A stretch of 6,741 nt of DNA, from contig USFK01000076.1 of the NCBI GenBank assembly GCA_900553935.1, positions 1 through 6,741 of the forward strand, written 5' to 3'. A model generated the notes under the pieces. It was not told where the DNA came from and ran no database searches. It saw only the letters and a program-made list of their open reading frames with translations. Position 1 is the stretch's first letter. Every line of letters starts with the position of its first letter. The DNA comes from an uncultured Collinsella sp. GTDB lineage: Bacteria > Actinomycetota > Coriobacteriia > Coriobacteriales > Coriobacteriaceae. Below, in pieces: positions 1 to 5,509 of this stretch. Position numbers and translations under genes: made by a program.

Positions 1-839
1 ATCATGCTGGGCTTCGGCATCCTGTTCACGGGCATGAGCCTGATGGATACCGGTGCGGCGTTCTGTCGTTTGGCGCCAACTGCTTTAACATGGCCTTTGT
101 GCTGCCGTTTGTCGCTGCTATCGTGTTCCGTGCGCTCAACAGCCGTCTGCACGACAAGAGCTGGGGCACCTCGGTTTCTGCCATCGTGAGCGGTTGGGTC
201 GGCCTGTGCCTGGCGGCCCTGTGCGCGGCAATCGAGTTTGGTATTCAGCCGATGCTCTTCACCAACGCTTCGGGCGCCCCTCTGTACTGCCCCTTCCCGC
301 TGTCCGTGGCTATTCCGGCCATGTTGATCCCGCATATGCTGGTTGCCGGCGTGATCGAGGGCGTGGCGACGGCCGCCATCTACGGCTTCATTAAGAAGAC
401 GGCGCCGAGCATTATCGTCGGCCCCGAGGCTGTCGATGGCCAGCTTGCTGCCGAGGACGCTGCTGCCAAGAAGACCTCGCTGGTCCCCACGCTCATCTTG
501 GTTGCCGTGCTTGTCGTAGCCACGCCGCTGGGCCTGCTGGCCACGGGTGACGCTTGGGGCGAGTGGGACGCTGAAGGCGCCGCGACCGCCGTTCAGGAGG
601 CTGGTGACGACAGCCTGCAGGCTTCGGTCGGTCTCGATACCCCGACCTTTGCCGATGCCCTGCCCACGGGCGATTATCTGCAGGCCTATTCCGAGGAGCA
701 GGGTCTTGGCTTTGCCGGCCAGGCTGCCATGTATATCCTCTCGGGCGTGATTGGCGTGGCGGTGCTGACCATCGCATTCCGCCTGGTCTCGCTGACGGTC
801 AAGGAAAGCGGTGCTCATGGCAATAGCCGAGCTGCCTAG
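1..839 (+). CDS. cbiM: CbiM-type ECF cobalt/nickel transporter S component with fused PDGLE (CbiN-like) tail; 5'-partial, apparent frameshift near position 55
   Basis: Membrane substrate-binding component of an ECF importer for Co2+ or Ni2+. The start lies outside the window, so the N-terminal metal-binding His region is not visible. Family evidence: the GANCFNMA motif (about 72-95) typical of CbiM/NikM, then hydrophobic helices and an H-M-L-V-A-G-V-I-E-G segment (about 333-361) typical of the last CbiM core helices. A PDGLE-like tail follows: a helix ending ATPLGLLATGDAWGEWD, an acidic linker of about 60 residues and a final membrane helix. This tail normally replaces a separate CbiN, and no cbiN is seen. 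Positions 1-54 read well only in the frame starting at base 1 (hydrophobic, nearly all third bases G or C). From about 57 the protein continues in the frame of base 3, implying a net one-base loss or two-base gain. The base-3 frame has no stop upstream, so an automatic caller could extend through it. The TAG stop at 837-839 lies inside cbiQ. Family assignment is firm; the metal (Co or Ni) is undecided. Confidence 0.85.
   Translation, partial: HAGLRHPVHGHEPDGYRCGVLSFGANCFNMAFVLPFVAAIVFRALNSRLHDKSWGTSVSAIVSGWVGLCLAALCAAIEFGIQPMLFTNASGAPLYCPFPLSVAIPAMLIPHMLVAGVIEGVATAAIYGFIKKTAPSIIVGPEAVDGQLAAEDAAAKKTSLVPTLILVAVLVVATPLGLLATGDAWGEWDAEGAATAVQEAGDDSLQASVGLDTPTFADALPTGDYLQAYSEEQGLGFAGQAAMYILSGVIGVAVLTIAFRLVSLTVKESGAHGNSRAA
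801..808 (+). promoter_or_regulatory. Ribosome binding site of cbiQ
   Basis: AAGGAAAG lies inside the end of cbiM. It is 8 nt before the ATG at 817 but only 2 nt before the in-frame GTG at 811, which favours 817 as the start of cbiQ. It also implies translational coupling to cbiM. Confidence 0.55.
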
Positions 840-1653
840 CTGGCTTACGGTCGAGCAGCGTTACGAGCCCGCGGGGGCTCGACATCGTGTTATGCAACAA
901 AACGTCCTGCACCTGGCGAGCCTGCTTGAGCGGGTTCGCCTGGGTGGAGGCGCACACGAGGGCGGGTCGATGGTCGACCGCGCCCTTTCTTGCGTTTCGG
1001 CGCCGGTGCGCCTGGTGGGGATGTTCGTCTGCGTTCTGTGCGTGTGCCTGACGCAAAGCCCGCTGTACCTCATGTTGATGGCGGCTATCGCGCTGGTGCT
1101 CGTTGCCGTGCGCCCCGTACGCGGGCTGCGGGCAACCTTTGTGCCGGCACTTGGCGCTGCGGGGCTCGCGGTGGTTTTGGCACTACCTGCCCTGCTGCTG
1201 GGCGCGTCTGCCACGGGCGCAATGCTCAAGATTGCGCTCAAGACGTTCATTAATGTGTCGCTGGTGCTGGGCGTTTCATGGACGCTTACCTGGAGCCGCA
1301 TGTCGGCGGCGCTCAAAATGTTGCACCTGCCCGACGAGGTCATCTTTACGTTTGATATGGCGCTCAAGCATATCGAGGTGCTGGGACGCACGGCGCACGA
1401 TCTGTGCGAATCGGTCATGCTGCGCAGCGTGGGTCGTGCGCCTGCGGGTTTTTCGCGCACCGACTCGCTGGCGGGTATCATGGGCATGACGTTTATCAAG
1501 GCGATGGAATGCAGCCACGCGATGGACGAGGCCATGCTTTGCCGCGGCTTTGCCGGTGCGTATCCGGCGCCCGCGCGCGCCGGGTTTGGCTGGCGCGATG
1601 CGGTCTATGCGGCCGGCGTGGCACTGCTGGCAGTGTTGTGCGCCGTGCTGTAG
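817..1653 (+). CDS. cbiQ: CbiQ/EcfT-type transmembrane coupling protein of the cobalt/nickel ECF transporter
   Basis: The T component joins the metal-binding CbiM to the CbiO ATPase in the membrane. The protein is 278 aa, close to the family norm. After a polar N-terminal stretch of about 55 residues come hydrophobic helices at roughly 63-98 (a likely pair), 108-130 and 137-158, and a last helix at about 258-278 ending at the C-terminus. Between them is the long cytoplasmic coupling region, with the two Arg signatures expected of EcfT proteins: LRS (Arg203, where ARG is usual) and CRGF (Arg243-Gly244), the latter after the A-M-D-E-A-M stretch matching the classic second motif. The ATG at 817 is preferred because AAGGAAAG sits 8 nt upstream; the in-frame GTG at 811 is the alternative. 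The gene overlaps the end of cbiM by 23 nt, so the two are co-transcribed and probably translationally coupled. The N-terminal 55 residues are not conserved-looking, but the overall assignment is strong from motifs and neighbours. Confidence 0.88.
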   Translation: MAIAELPSWLTVEQRYEPAGARHRVMQQNVLHLASLLERVRLGGGAHEGGSMVDRALSCVSAPVRLVGMFVCVLCVCLTQSPLYLMLMAAIALVLVAVRPVRGLRATFVPALGAAGLAVVLALPALLLGASATGAMLKIALKTFINVSLVLGVSWTLTWSRMSAALKMLHLPDEVIFTFDMALKHIEVLGRTAHDLCESVMLRSVGRAPAGFSRTDSLAGIMGMTFIKAMECSHAMDEAMLCRGFAGAYPAPARAGFGWRDAVYAAGVALLAVLCAVL

Positions 1654-1683
1654 GCGCTGCTGGTTCTTGCTGGGGATGCAAAT

Positions 1684-1692
1684 AGGGAAGGG
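1684..1692 (+). promoter_or_regulatory. Ribosome binding site that points to a TTG start for cbiO
   Basis: The purine-rich AGGGAAGGG lies 7 nt before TTG at 1700. No comparable Shine-Dalgarno sequence stands at a usable distance before the in-frame ATGs at 1676 or 1712. Confidence 0.45.
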
Positions 1693-1699
1693 CGACGTT

Positions 1700-2467
1700 T
1701 TGACGATCGATATGAATAGTGCGGCGGGCACGAACGGTGCGGGCGGCGAGGCCGCGCCGCTCATCGAGCTGCGCAACGTGGTGTTCTCATATACGGGGCA
1801 TACGGTGGTCGACGGCGTTTCGCTGCAGGTCGATCGTGGTGAACTCGTTGCCCTGCTTGGTCCTAACGGTTGTGGCAAGACGACGATCATGCGCCTTATT
1901 AACGGCCTTGAGCTTACGGACGCGGGTGCGTACCTGTTCGATGGGCGCGTGGTCGATGCGGCATATCTCAAGGATTCCGCAGCCGCTCAGCGTTTTCATC
2001 AGCGCGTGGGCTTTGTGTTCCAGAATGCCGACGCCCAGCTGTTCTGTGCCACGGTGGGCGAGGAAGTTGCTTTTGGTCCCGCGCAGATGGGGCTGCCGAC
2101 AGACGAGCTCGAGCGCCGCGTCCGCGATGCCATGGAGCTGTTCCAGGTTGCCGATCTGGTCGATGCCTCGCCCTATCAGCTTTCGGGCGGGCAAAAGAAG
2201 CGCGTTGCGCTGGCTGCGGTGGTGTCGATGAACCCCGATATCCTAGTGCTCGATGAGCCCACCAACGGGCTCGATGAGGACTCGTGCGACATCGTAGTCA
2301 ACTTTTTGCTGGCCTACGTTGCTGCCGGTAAGACGGTTTTGATGAGTACGCACCATCAAGATTTGGTGCGCCGCCTGGAGGCCCGTGCCATCTATATCGA
2401 TCGATATCACCATGTGGTTGAGGCGCCCGTGCCGTCGTATGGAACCGAAAGCGGTGCTACGGACTAG
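1700..2467 (+). CDS. cbiO: CbiO-type ATP-binding protein of the cobalt/nickel ECF transporter
   Basis: ABC ATPase that powers the CbiMQO importer from the cytoplasmic face. It is 255 aa from the TTG start and all nucleotide-binding motifs are intact: Walker A GPNGCGKTT (residues 54-62), Q-loop Gln108 within FVFQNADAQLF, signature LSGGQ (161-165), Walker B ILVLDE with Asp185 and catalytic Glu186, D-loop NGLDE, and switch His218 in STHHQD. The N-A-D-x-Q-L-F stretch after the Q-loop is typical of CbiO/EcfA proteins rather than generic ABC ATPases. The first 20 or so residues are low-complexity Gly/Ala and look dispensable. Possible starts are ATG 1676, TTG 1700 (best Shine-Dalgarno) and ATG 1712; the frame is also open far upstream inside cbiQ, but that part reads Arg/Cys/Trp-rich and is an artefact. 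It lies 46 nt after the cbiQ stop in the same operon. A weak hairpin follows at 2488. The product is certain as an ECF ATPase; the exact start is not. Confidence 0.92.
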   Translation: MTIDMNSAAGTNGAGGEAAPLIELRNVVFSYTGHTVVDGVSLQVDRGELVALLGPNGCGKTTIMRLINGLELTDAGAYLFDGRVVDAAYLKDSAAAQRFHQRVGFVFQNADAQLFCATVGEEVAFGPAQMGLPTDELERRVRDAMELFQVADLVDASPYQLSGGQKKRVALAAVVSMNPDILVLDEPTNGLDEDSCDIVVNFLLAYVAAGKTVLMSTHHQDLVRRLEARAIYIDRYHHVVEAPVPSYGTESGATD

Positions 2468-2487
2468 TTGCTGCGTAGAGCGTGCGT

Positions 2488-2505
2488 AGCCGCCCGCGCG
2501 GCTTT
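2488..2505 (+). terminator. Weak candidate intrinsic terminator after cbiO
   Basis: Six-base-pair GC-rich stem AGCCGC/GCGGCT (2488-2493 with 2498-2503) with a 4-nt loop, followed by only three T residues. It sits 20 nt after the cbiO stop and just before a promoter-like motif, so the position fits an operon end, but the short T-run makes efficient termination doubtful. Confidence 0.3.
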
Positions 2506-2512
2506 GCCGTGA

Positions 2513-2521
2513 TGGTATAGT
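2513..2521 (+). promoter_or_regulatory. Extended -10 promoter motif for the phospholipase C-like gene
   Basis: TG-G-TATAGT matches the extended -10 pattern (TGn followed by a TATAAT-like hexamer, 2516-2521). No convincing -35 lies 16-18 nt upstream. Transcription from about 2528 would leave 19 nt before the ATG at 2547 but only about 7 nt before the ATG at 2535, which supports the later start. Confidence 0.4.
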
Positions 2522-2546
2522 TATCCAGGTTTTTATGGGGGTGGCT

Positions 2547-3395
2547 ATGCCAAGCTGGAACATTCATATCGCTCAGACGGAGCGTTTGCTGGAGCGCACC
2601 GGTGCGCTTGCCAATAGCGTGCGCGACCGCAATGCCTTTTTGTTTGGCTGCGTGGTTCCGGACATTTTTGTGGGCTATATGGTTCCTGGCATCGCCGATC
2701 CCATCCCGTACCGCATTACACACTTTGCCAAGCCTGAGCCCATCCCTAAGCCTCGTGAGCATGAGTTCTGGGATACCTATGTGGCACCGTTGCTCAAGGA
2801 GGCGCCCACCGGTGCGCCGGCCGCGGCGATCTCGATTATCGAGGAACGCGAGCGACTGAACCGTGTACACTATCCCCAGCGCTACAAGAATGCCGAGCCG
2901 GTTGCCGGTCCCGGCGCCTGTGAGTTCTCGCTTGCGTCCGAAGATGTGGCGCAGTCGCTGCTCGATTTAACGCTGGGCGTCTGGTCGCATCTGGTGGCCG
3001 ACACGGTATGGAACACGCGTGTGAACCAGTATCTGGAAGCACACGGCGGCAAGCCGTGCGAGGAGTTCCGCATTAAAAAGCAAGGCGACTTTGACTGGTT
3101 TGGCAAGACGCTGGGCATTGTTTCCATCCCGCGTGCGACCGATCGCCTGTATACCGCTGCGACGCGTTTTGGGCAGTATCCCATCCATAAGGAGTATGTG
3201 CTCAAGACCATCGGCGTCATGCACGAGATTGTACGCGAAAACCCCGGCCAGCCCGATCATCCGCCGTATCGCTTGCTAACTGAGGAGTTTTTCGATACAA
3301 CGTTTACCGAGGTCATCGAGCTGACCGAGGCGGGATTTGCCGCCCGCGTCGCATCATCCGGTGTTCCTGCTCTGCCCCTGATCGCTAGCTGCTAG
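2547..3395 (+). CDS. Zinc-dependent phospholipase C-like family protein, function unknown
   Basis: The 282-aa protein resembles the Zn_dep_PLPC-type fold seen in many uncharacterised Gram-positive proteins. Features shared with that family: a conserved start MPSWNIHIA with Trp4 and His7, the P-D at 38-39 within FGCVVPDIF, His59 in the RITHF stretch, and an HxxxD motif at His148-Asp152 in GVWSHLVADTVWN. These line up in order with zinc ligands of classical phospholipases C, but not every ligand can be identified by eye. There is no signal peptide and no membrane helix, so it is probably cytoplasmic and may not be a secreted lipase. The start at 2547 is preferred because GGGGGTGG (2537-2544) lies just upstream and relatives begin MPSW; ATG 2535 is the alternative and adds four residues. 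It is a single gene with its own promoter motif, convergent with pyk. Family moderately confident; substrate unknown. Confidence 0.62.
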   Translation: MPSWNIHIAQTERLLERTGALANSVRDRNAFLFGCVVPDIFVGYMVPGIADPIPYRITHFAKPEPIPKPREHEFWDTYVAPLLKEAPTGAPAAAISIIEERERLNRVHYPQRYKNAEPVAGPGACEFSLASEDVAQSLLDLTLGVWSHLVADTVWNTRVNQYLEAHGGKPCEEFRIKKQGDFDWFGKTLGIVSIPRATDRLYTAATRFGQYPIHKEYVLKTIGVMHEIVRENPGQPDHPPYRLLTEEFFDTTFTEVIELTEAGFAARVASSGVPALPLIASC

Positions 3396-3478
3396 CTGGC
3401 CGGCCCGGCAGTGAACAGCTCATCCCAATCGACCAACAGCTCCCGTCGCAGGGCGTAAACACGGCAAACGAGCTGCAC
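3392..3478 (-). other. Possible short ORF or gene remnant between the phospholipase C-like gene and pyk
   Basis: Reading the minus strand from a GTG at 3478 to a TAG at 3394-3392 gives 28 residues that look like the end of a real protein (V-Y-A-L-R-R-E-L-L-V-D-W-D-E-L-F-T). A TGA lies just upstream in this frame. A neighbouring frame supplies ATG at 3516 and 13 residues (MTRNQLLMACYEM) that would join it if one base were inserted near 3479. No Shine-Dalgarno is seen for either start. It lies beyond the pyk terminator and its stop overlaps the stop of the phospholipase C-like gene. It may be a decayed small gene or chance; I do not recognise a family. Confidence 0.2.
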
Positions 3479-3542
3479 ATTTCATAGCATGCCATAAGTA
3501 GCTGGTTGCGTGTCATGCCGTGCGGGAGGCATCGACGCACAG

Positions 3543-3580
3543 AAAAAGGGCCCGGAAGGCTTTGCCTTCCGGGCCCTTTG
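3543..3580 (-). terminator. Strong intrinsic terminator of pyk
   Basis: A perfect 16-bp inverted repeat (3545-3560 with 3564-3579) with a 3-nt loop and a core of GGGCCCGG. Read on the minus strand it is followed by a T-run (the A-run 3543-3547 of the plus strand), giving a textbook Rho-independent terminator 28 nt after the pyk stop. On the plus strand the stem ends in TTTG, so it may also stop read-through from the convergent gene. A smaller 6-bp hairpin (3584-3589 with 3594-3599) lies between it and the pyk stop. Confidence 0.9.
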
Positions 3581-3607
3581 CAATGCAAGTGTGCTTGCAA
3601 GTGCGAT

Positions 3608-5068
3608 TTAGCGCACCTGAGCGACGTAAGCGACGTTGGTCGAGGAGACCTTGTCCTCGAGCTGGACGCTCATGCGGGGATCGCCGGCGGTGGCGACGGT
3701 CAGGTCGCCGGTCTCGACGTAGCCGAGCTCCTTAGCGGTCTCGATCGCCTTGACGATCGTGCCGTTGACGGTGCCCTGGGTAATCTCGGCCTGATGCGGG
3801 ATAACGCCCCAGTACATGATCATCTGCTGGACGGCCCACTCGTGGCGGGAGAACGCGCAGATCGGCATGTTGGGACGGAAGTGCGAGATCAGGCGAGCGG
3901 TACGACCGGTGGTCGTCGGCACGGTGATGCACTTGGCGCCAACGGTGGTAGCCATGTTCACAGCGGACATACCCACAACGTTGTTGACGACGCGGGTGCC
4001 GTGAGCATCGGCCGGAACCTCGAGCGGAGCGTGGGCCGGGAGGTACTTCTCGGTCTCGAGAGCAATGCTGGCCTGCATCTTGACGGCCTCGACCGGGTAC
4101 TTACCGGCAGCGGACTCGCCAGAGAGCATAACGGCGTCGGTGCCGTCGTAGATGGCGTTAGCAACGTCGGCAACCTCGGCGCGCGTCGGGCGCGGGTTCT
4201 GCTGCATGGAGTCGAGCATCTGCGTAGCAGTGATGACGGGCTTGTAGGCCGCGTTGCACTTGGCGATGATCTCCTTCTGGATGTGGGGAACGAGCTCGGG
4301 CTTGATCTCGATGCCCAGGTCGCCACGGGCGACCATGATGCCGTCGGAAGCCTCGAGGATCTCGTCGAAGTTCTCGACGCCCAGGGCGCACTCGATCTTC
4401 GGGAAGATCGTCACGTGCTCGCCGCCGTTCTCGCGGCAAAGCTTGCGGATGCCACGGACGGACTCGCCGTCACGGATGAAGGAAGCGGCGATGTAGTCGA
4501 TGTTCTCGGTCAGGCCAAAGAGGATGTCCTGACGATCGCGCTCGGTGATGGCGGGCAGCGAGATGTTGACGTTGGGCATGTTGACGCCCTTGCGCTCGCC
4601 GATCAGGCCGTCATTCTTGACGACGCAGGTCATGTCCTGGCCGTCGACGGACTCGACCTCGAGGGCAACCAGGCCGTCATCGATCAGGATGAGGGAGCCC
4701 TTCTCGACCTCGGAGGGCAGAGCCAGGTAGTCGAGGGAGATGTGCTCAGCGGTGCCGTGGAAATCCTCGGACGTAGGCTGAGCGGTGACGACGATCTTAT
4801 CGCCGGTCTTGACGGCAACCTTCTTGCCGTCGACCAGAAGGCCGGTGCGGACCTCGGGGCCCTTGGTGTCGAGCAGGATGCCGACGGGCAGACCGAGCTC
4901 CTTGGAAATACGGCGGACGCGCTCGATGCGACCGTGGTGCTCGTCGTAGGAGCCGTGCGAGAAGTTAAAACGGGCGACGTTCATGCCCGCCTTGATCATC
5001 TCGCGGATGGTCTCGTCGCTATCGCAGGCGGGACCCATGGTGCATACAATCTTAGTGCGCTTGTACAT
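3608..5068 (-). CDS. pyk: Pyruvate kinase
   Basis: Catalyses phosphoenolpyruvate + ADP to pyruvate + ATP, the last step of glycolysis, in the cytoplasm. The protein is 486 aa and complete, near the 470-480 aa bacterial norm, without the extra PEP-utilizer domain some homologues carry. Motifs in order: KIVCTMGPA near the N-terminus; Arg33, Asn35 and Ser37 in ARFNFSHG; LLDTKGPEVRTG (65-76), after which the B domain starts; the active-site signature FPKIE with catalytic Lys224 and metal ligand Glu226; MVARGDLGIE with Asp250; TATQMLDSM; and NPRPTRAEVADVANA with DAVMLSGESAAG. The C-terminal allosteric domain follows with TTTGRTARLIS, a typical phosphosugar-loop-like stretch. The ATG at 5068 has GGAGGT 4 nt upstream. 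The gene is monocistronic: own promoter and strong terminator. Divergent from the ATPase gene. No oddity in the reading frame. Confidence 0.97.
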   Translation of the reverse strand: MYKRTKIVCTMGPACDSDETIREMIKAGMNVARFNFSHGSYDEHHGRIERVRRISKELGLPVGILLDTKGPEVRTGLLVDGKKVAVKTGDKIVVTAQPTSEDFHGTAEHISLDYLALPSEVEKGSLILIDDGLVALEVESVDGQDMTCVVKNDGLIGERKGVNMPNVNISLPAITERDRQDILFGLTENIDYIAASFIRDGESVRGIRKLCRENGGEHVTIFPKIECALGVENFDEILEASDGIMVARGDLGIEIKPELVPHIQKEIIAKCNAAYKPVITATQMLDSMQQNPRPTRAEVADVANAIYDGTDAVMLSGESAAGKYPVEAVKMQASIALETEKYLPAHAPLEVPADAHGTRVVNNVVGMSAVNMATTVGAKCITVPTTTGRTARLISHFRPNMPICAFSRHEWAVQQMIMYWGVIPHQAEITQGTVNGTIVKAIETAKELGYVETGDLTVATAGDPRMSVQLEDKVSSTNVAYVAQVR

Positions 5069-5072
5069 TCAG

Positions 5073-5078
5073 ACCTCC
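5073..5078 (-). promoter_or_regulatory. Ribosome binding site of pyk
   Basis: Minus-strand GGAGGT, 4 nt before the ATG at 5068. It is a near-perfect Shine-Dalgarno and fixes the start. Confidence 0.85.
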
Positions 5079-5131
5079 ATCTGACATCGTCTTGCGCTGA
5101 TAGATAAACCATAAGAAATAAAACCGTGTTG

Positions 5132-5137
5132 ATTATA
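5132..5137 (-). promoter_or_regulatory. -10 element of the pyk promoter
   Basis: A perfect minus-strand TATAAT in an AT-rich stretch, placing transcription start near 5125 and giving a leader of about 57 nt. No clear -35 hexamer is visible at 16-18 nt spacing (the sequence there is GGGGTA-like), so an activator or a strong -10 alone may be involved. Confidence 0.55.
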
Positions 5138-5361
5138 ACGAAATGCTGACCGAATACCCCATAAAATCGACCGTATGCCGAATTAGAAGTTCATTTTTTG
5201 CGGGATAAACGGTATATGAAAAAATTTACCAACCGCTCTAACCGCTGCTATCTGGGCGATATGTCAGTTTGGCGATGTGCCGAAGAAAAAACGTTTTACC
5301 AATGTTGAGCATCACACGGTCTGCACCGTTGCGTGCGGACCATATTTCCAAACCGATTGTT
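5138..5361. other. AT-rich divergent intergenic region between pyk and the ATPase gene
   Basis: About 220 bases with no supportable gene. It holds an exact direct repeat TTTACCAA at 5225-5232 and 5295-5302 (70 bp apart) and a 9-bp inverted repeat at 5318-5341. These could be regulator sites for either divergent gene, but no regulator can be named. Confidence 0.4.
5318..5341. repeat. 9-bp inverted repeat upstream of the ATPase promoter
   Basis: GGTCTGCAC (5318-5326) can pair with GTGCGGACC (5333-5341), with one T-G mismatch that would be a G-U pair in RNA, around a 6-nt spacer. It ends 20 bp before the proposed -35 at 5362, a position that suits an operator. It lacks a following T-run, so it is unlikely to be a terminator. 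Confidence 0.35.
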
Positions 5362-5391
5362 TTGGCTAGACGCGTCGCTTTGGGGTACCAT
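5362..5391 (+). promoter_or_regulatory. Putative promoter of the P-type ATPase gene
   Basis: TTGGCT (5362-5367) and TACCAT (5386-5391) are separated by 18 nt, resembling a housekeeping sigma promoter. Start of transcription would be near 5398, so the leader RNA would begin a few nt before the first hairpin at 5406. Confidence 0.45.
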
Positions 5392-5405
5392 AGCTCCACT
5401 ATCAA

Positions 5406-5502
5406 CTGCCGCTCAGCACGGCAGCCTTGATGAGCCCTTGCCCTTCTCCTGGGAATTATGATCGGGCATCAATCTGCTGAGTGGCCCGAATCCCAGGAGG
5501 GG
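5406..5502 (+). promoter_or_regulatory. Structured 5' leader that can sequester the ATPase ribosome binding site; candidate RNA switch
   Basis: Hairpin 1: CTGCCG (5406-5411) pairs with CGGCAG (5419-5424) around the 7-nt loop CTCAGCA. Hairpin 2: 5443-5454 pairs with 5491-5502 (12 bp, two G-U), then an internal loop, then TCGGGC/GCCCGA (5462-5467 with 5484-5489) and a 16-nt apical loop. The 3' strand of hairpin 2 contains the Shine-Dalgarno AGGAGG (5495-5500). The loop of hairpin 1 is perfectly complementary to TGCTGAG (5475-5481) in the loop of hairpin 2. Extending that pairing gives an 11-bp helix (5408-5418 with 5475-5485) plus TTGATG/CATCAA (5427-5432 with 5467-5472), incompatible with hairpin 1 and with the inner part of hairpin 2. 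The pairings are seen directly; regulation is inferred. The conserved Mn2+ riboswitch (yybP-ykoY) motifs often found before such ATPases were not recognised here. Confidence 0.6.
5495..5500 (+). promoter_or_regulatory. Ribosome binding site of the ATPase gene, inside a hairpin
   Basis: A consensus AGGAGG, 9 nt before the ATG at 5510. It is fully base-paired in the hairpin 5443-5502, so translation should depend on how the leader folds. Confidence 0.8.
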
Positions 5503-5509
5503 ACTCTAT

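Noticed and set aside
861..1535. A 224-codon minus-strand frame opposite cbiQ
   Set aside because: Ser/Arg/Thr-rich product without recognisable motifs, opposite a gene with the EcfT Arg signatures and operon context.
3385..3401. Tandem GCTAGCT repeat at the end of the phospholipase C-like gene
   Set aside because: Only two short copies formed by Ser/Cys codons and the stop; no larger repeat or attachment-site structure around it.
3506..5107. A 533-codon open frame on the plus strand running the whole length of pyk in antisense
   Set aside because: It mirrors the codons of pyruvate kinase, whose motifs and codon usage are unmistakable. The antisense protein is a repetitive Asp/Leu/Gly/Val-rich sequence typical of reading a GC-rich gene backwards, and it has no ribosome binding site.
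5398..5502. A known Mn2+ (yybP-ykoY) riboswitch before the cation ATPase
   Set aside because: The gene context fits, but the conserved GGGGAGUA-type loop sequences were not found by eye. A covariance-model search would be decisive.
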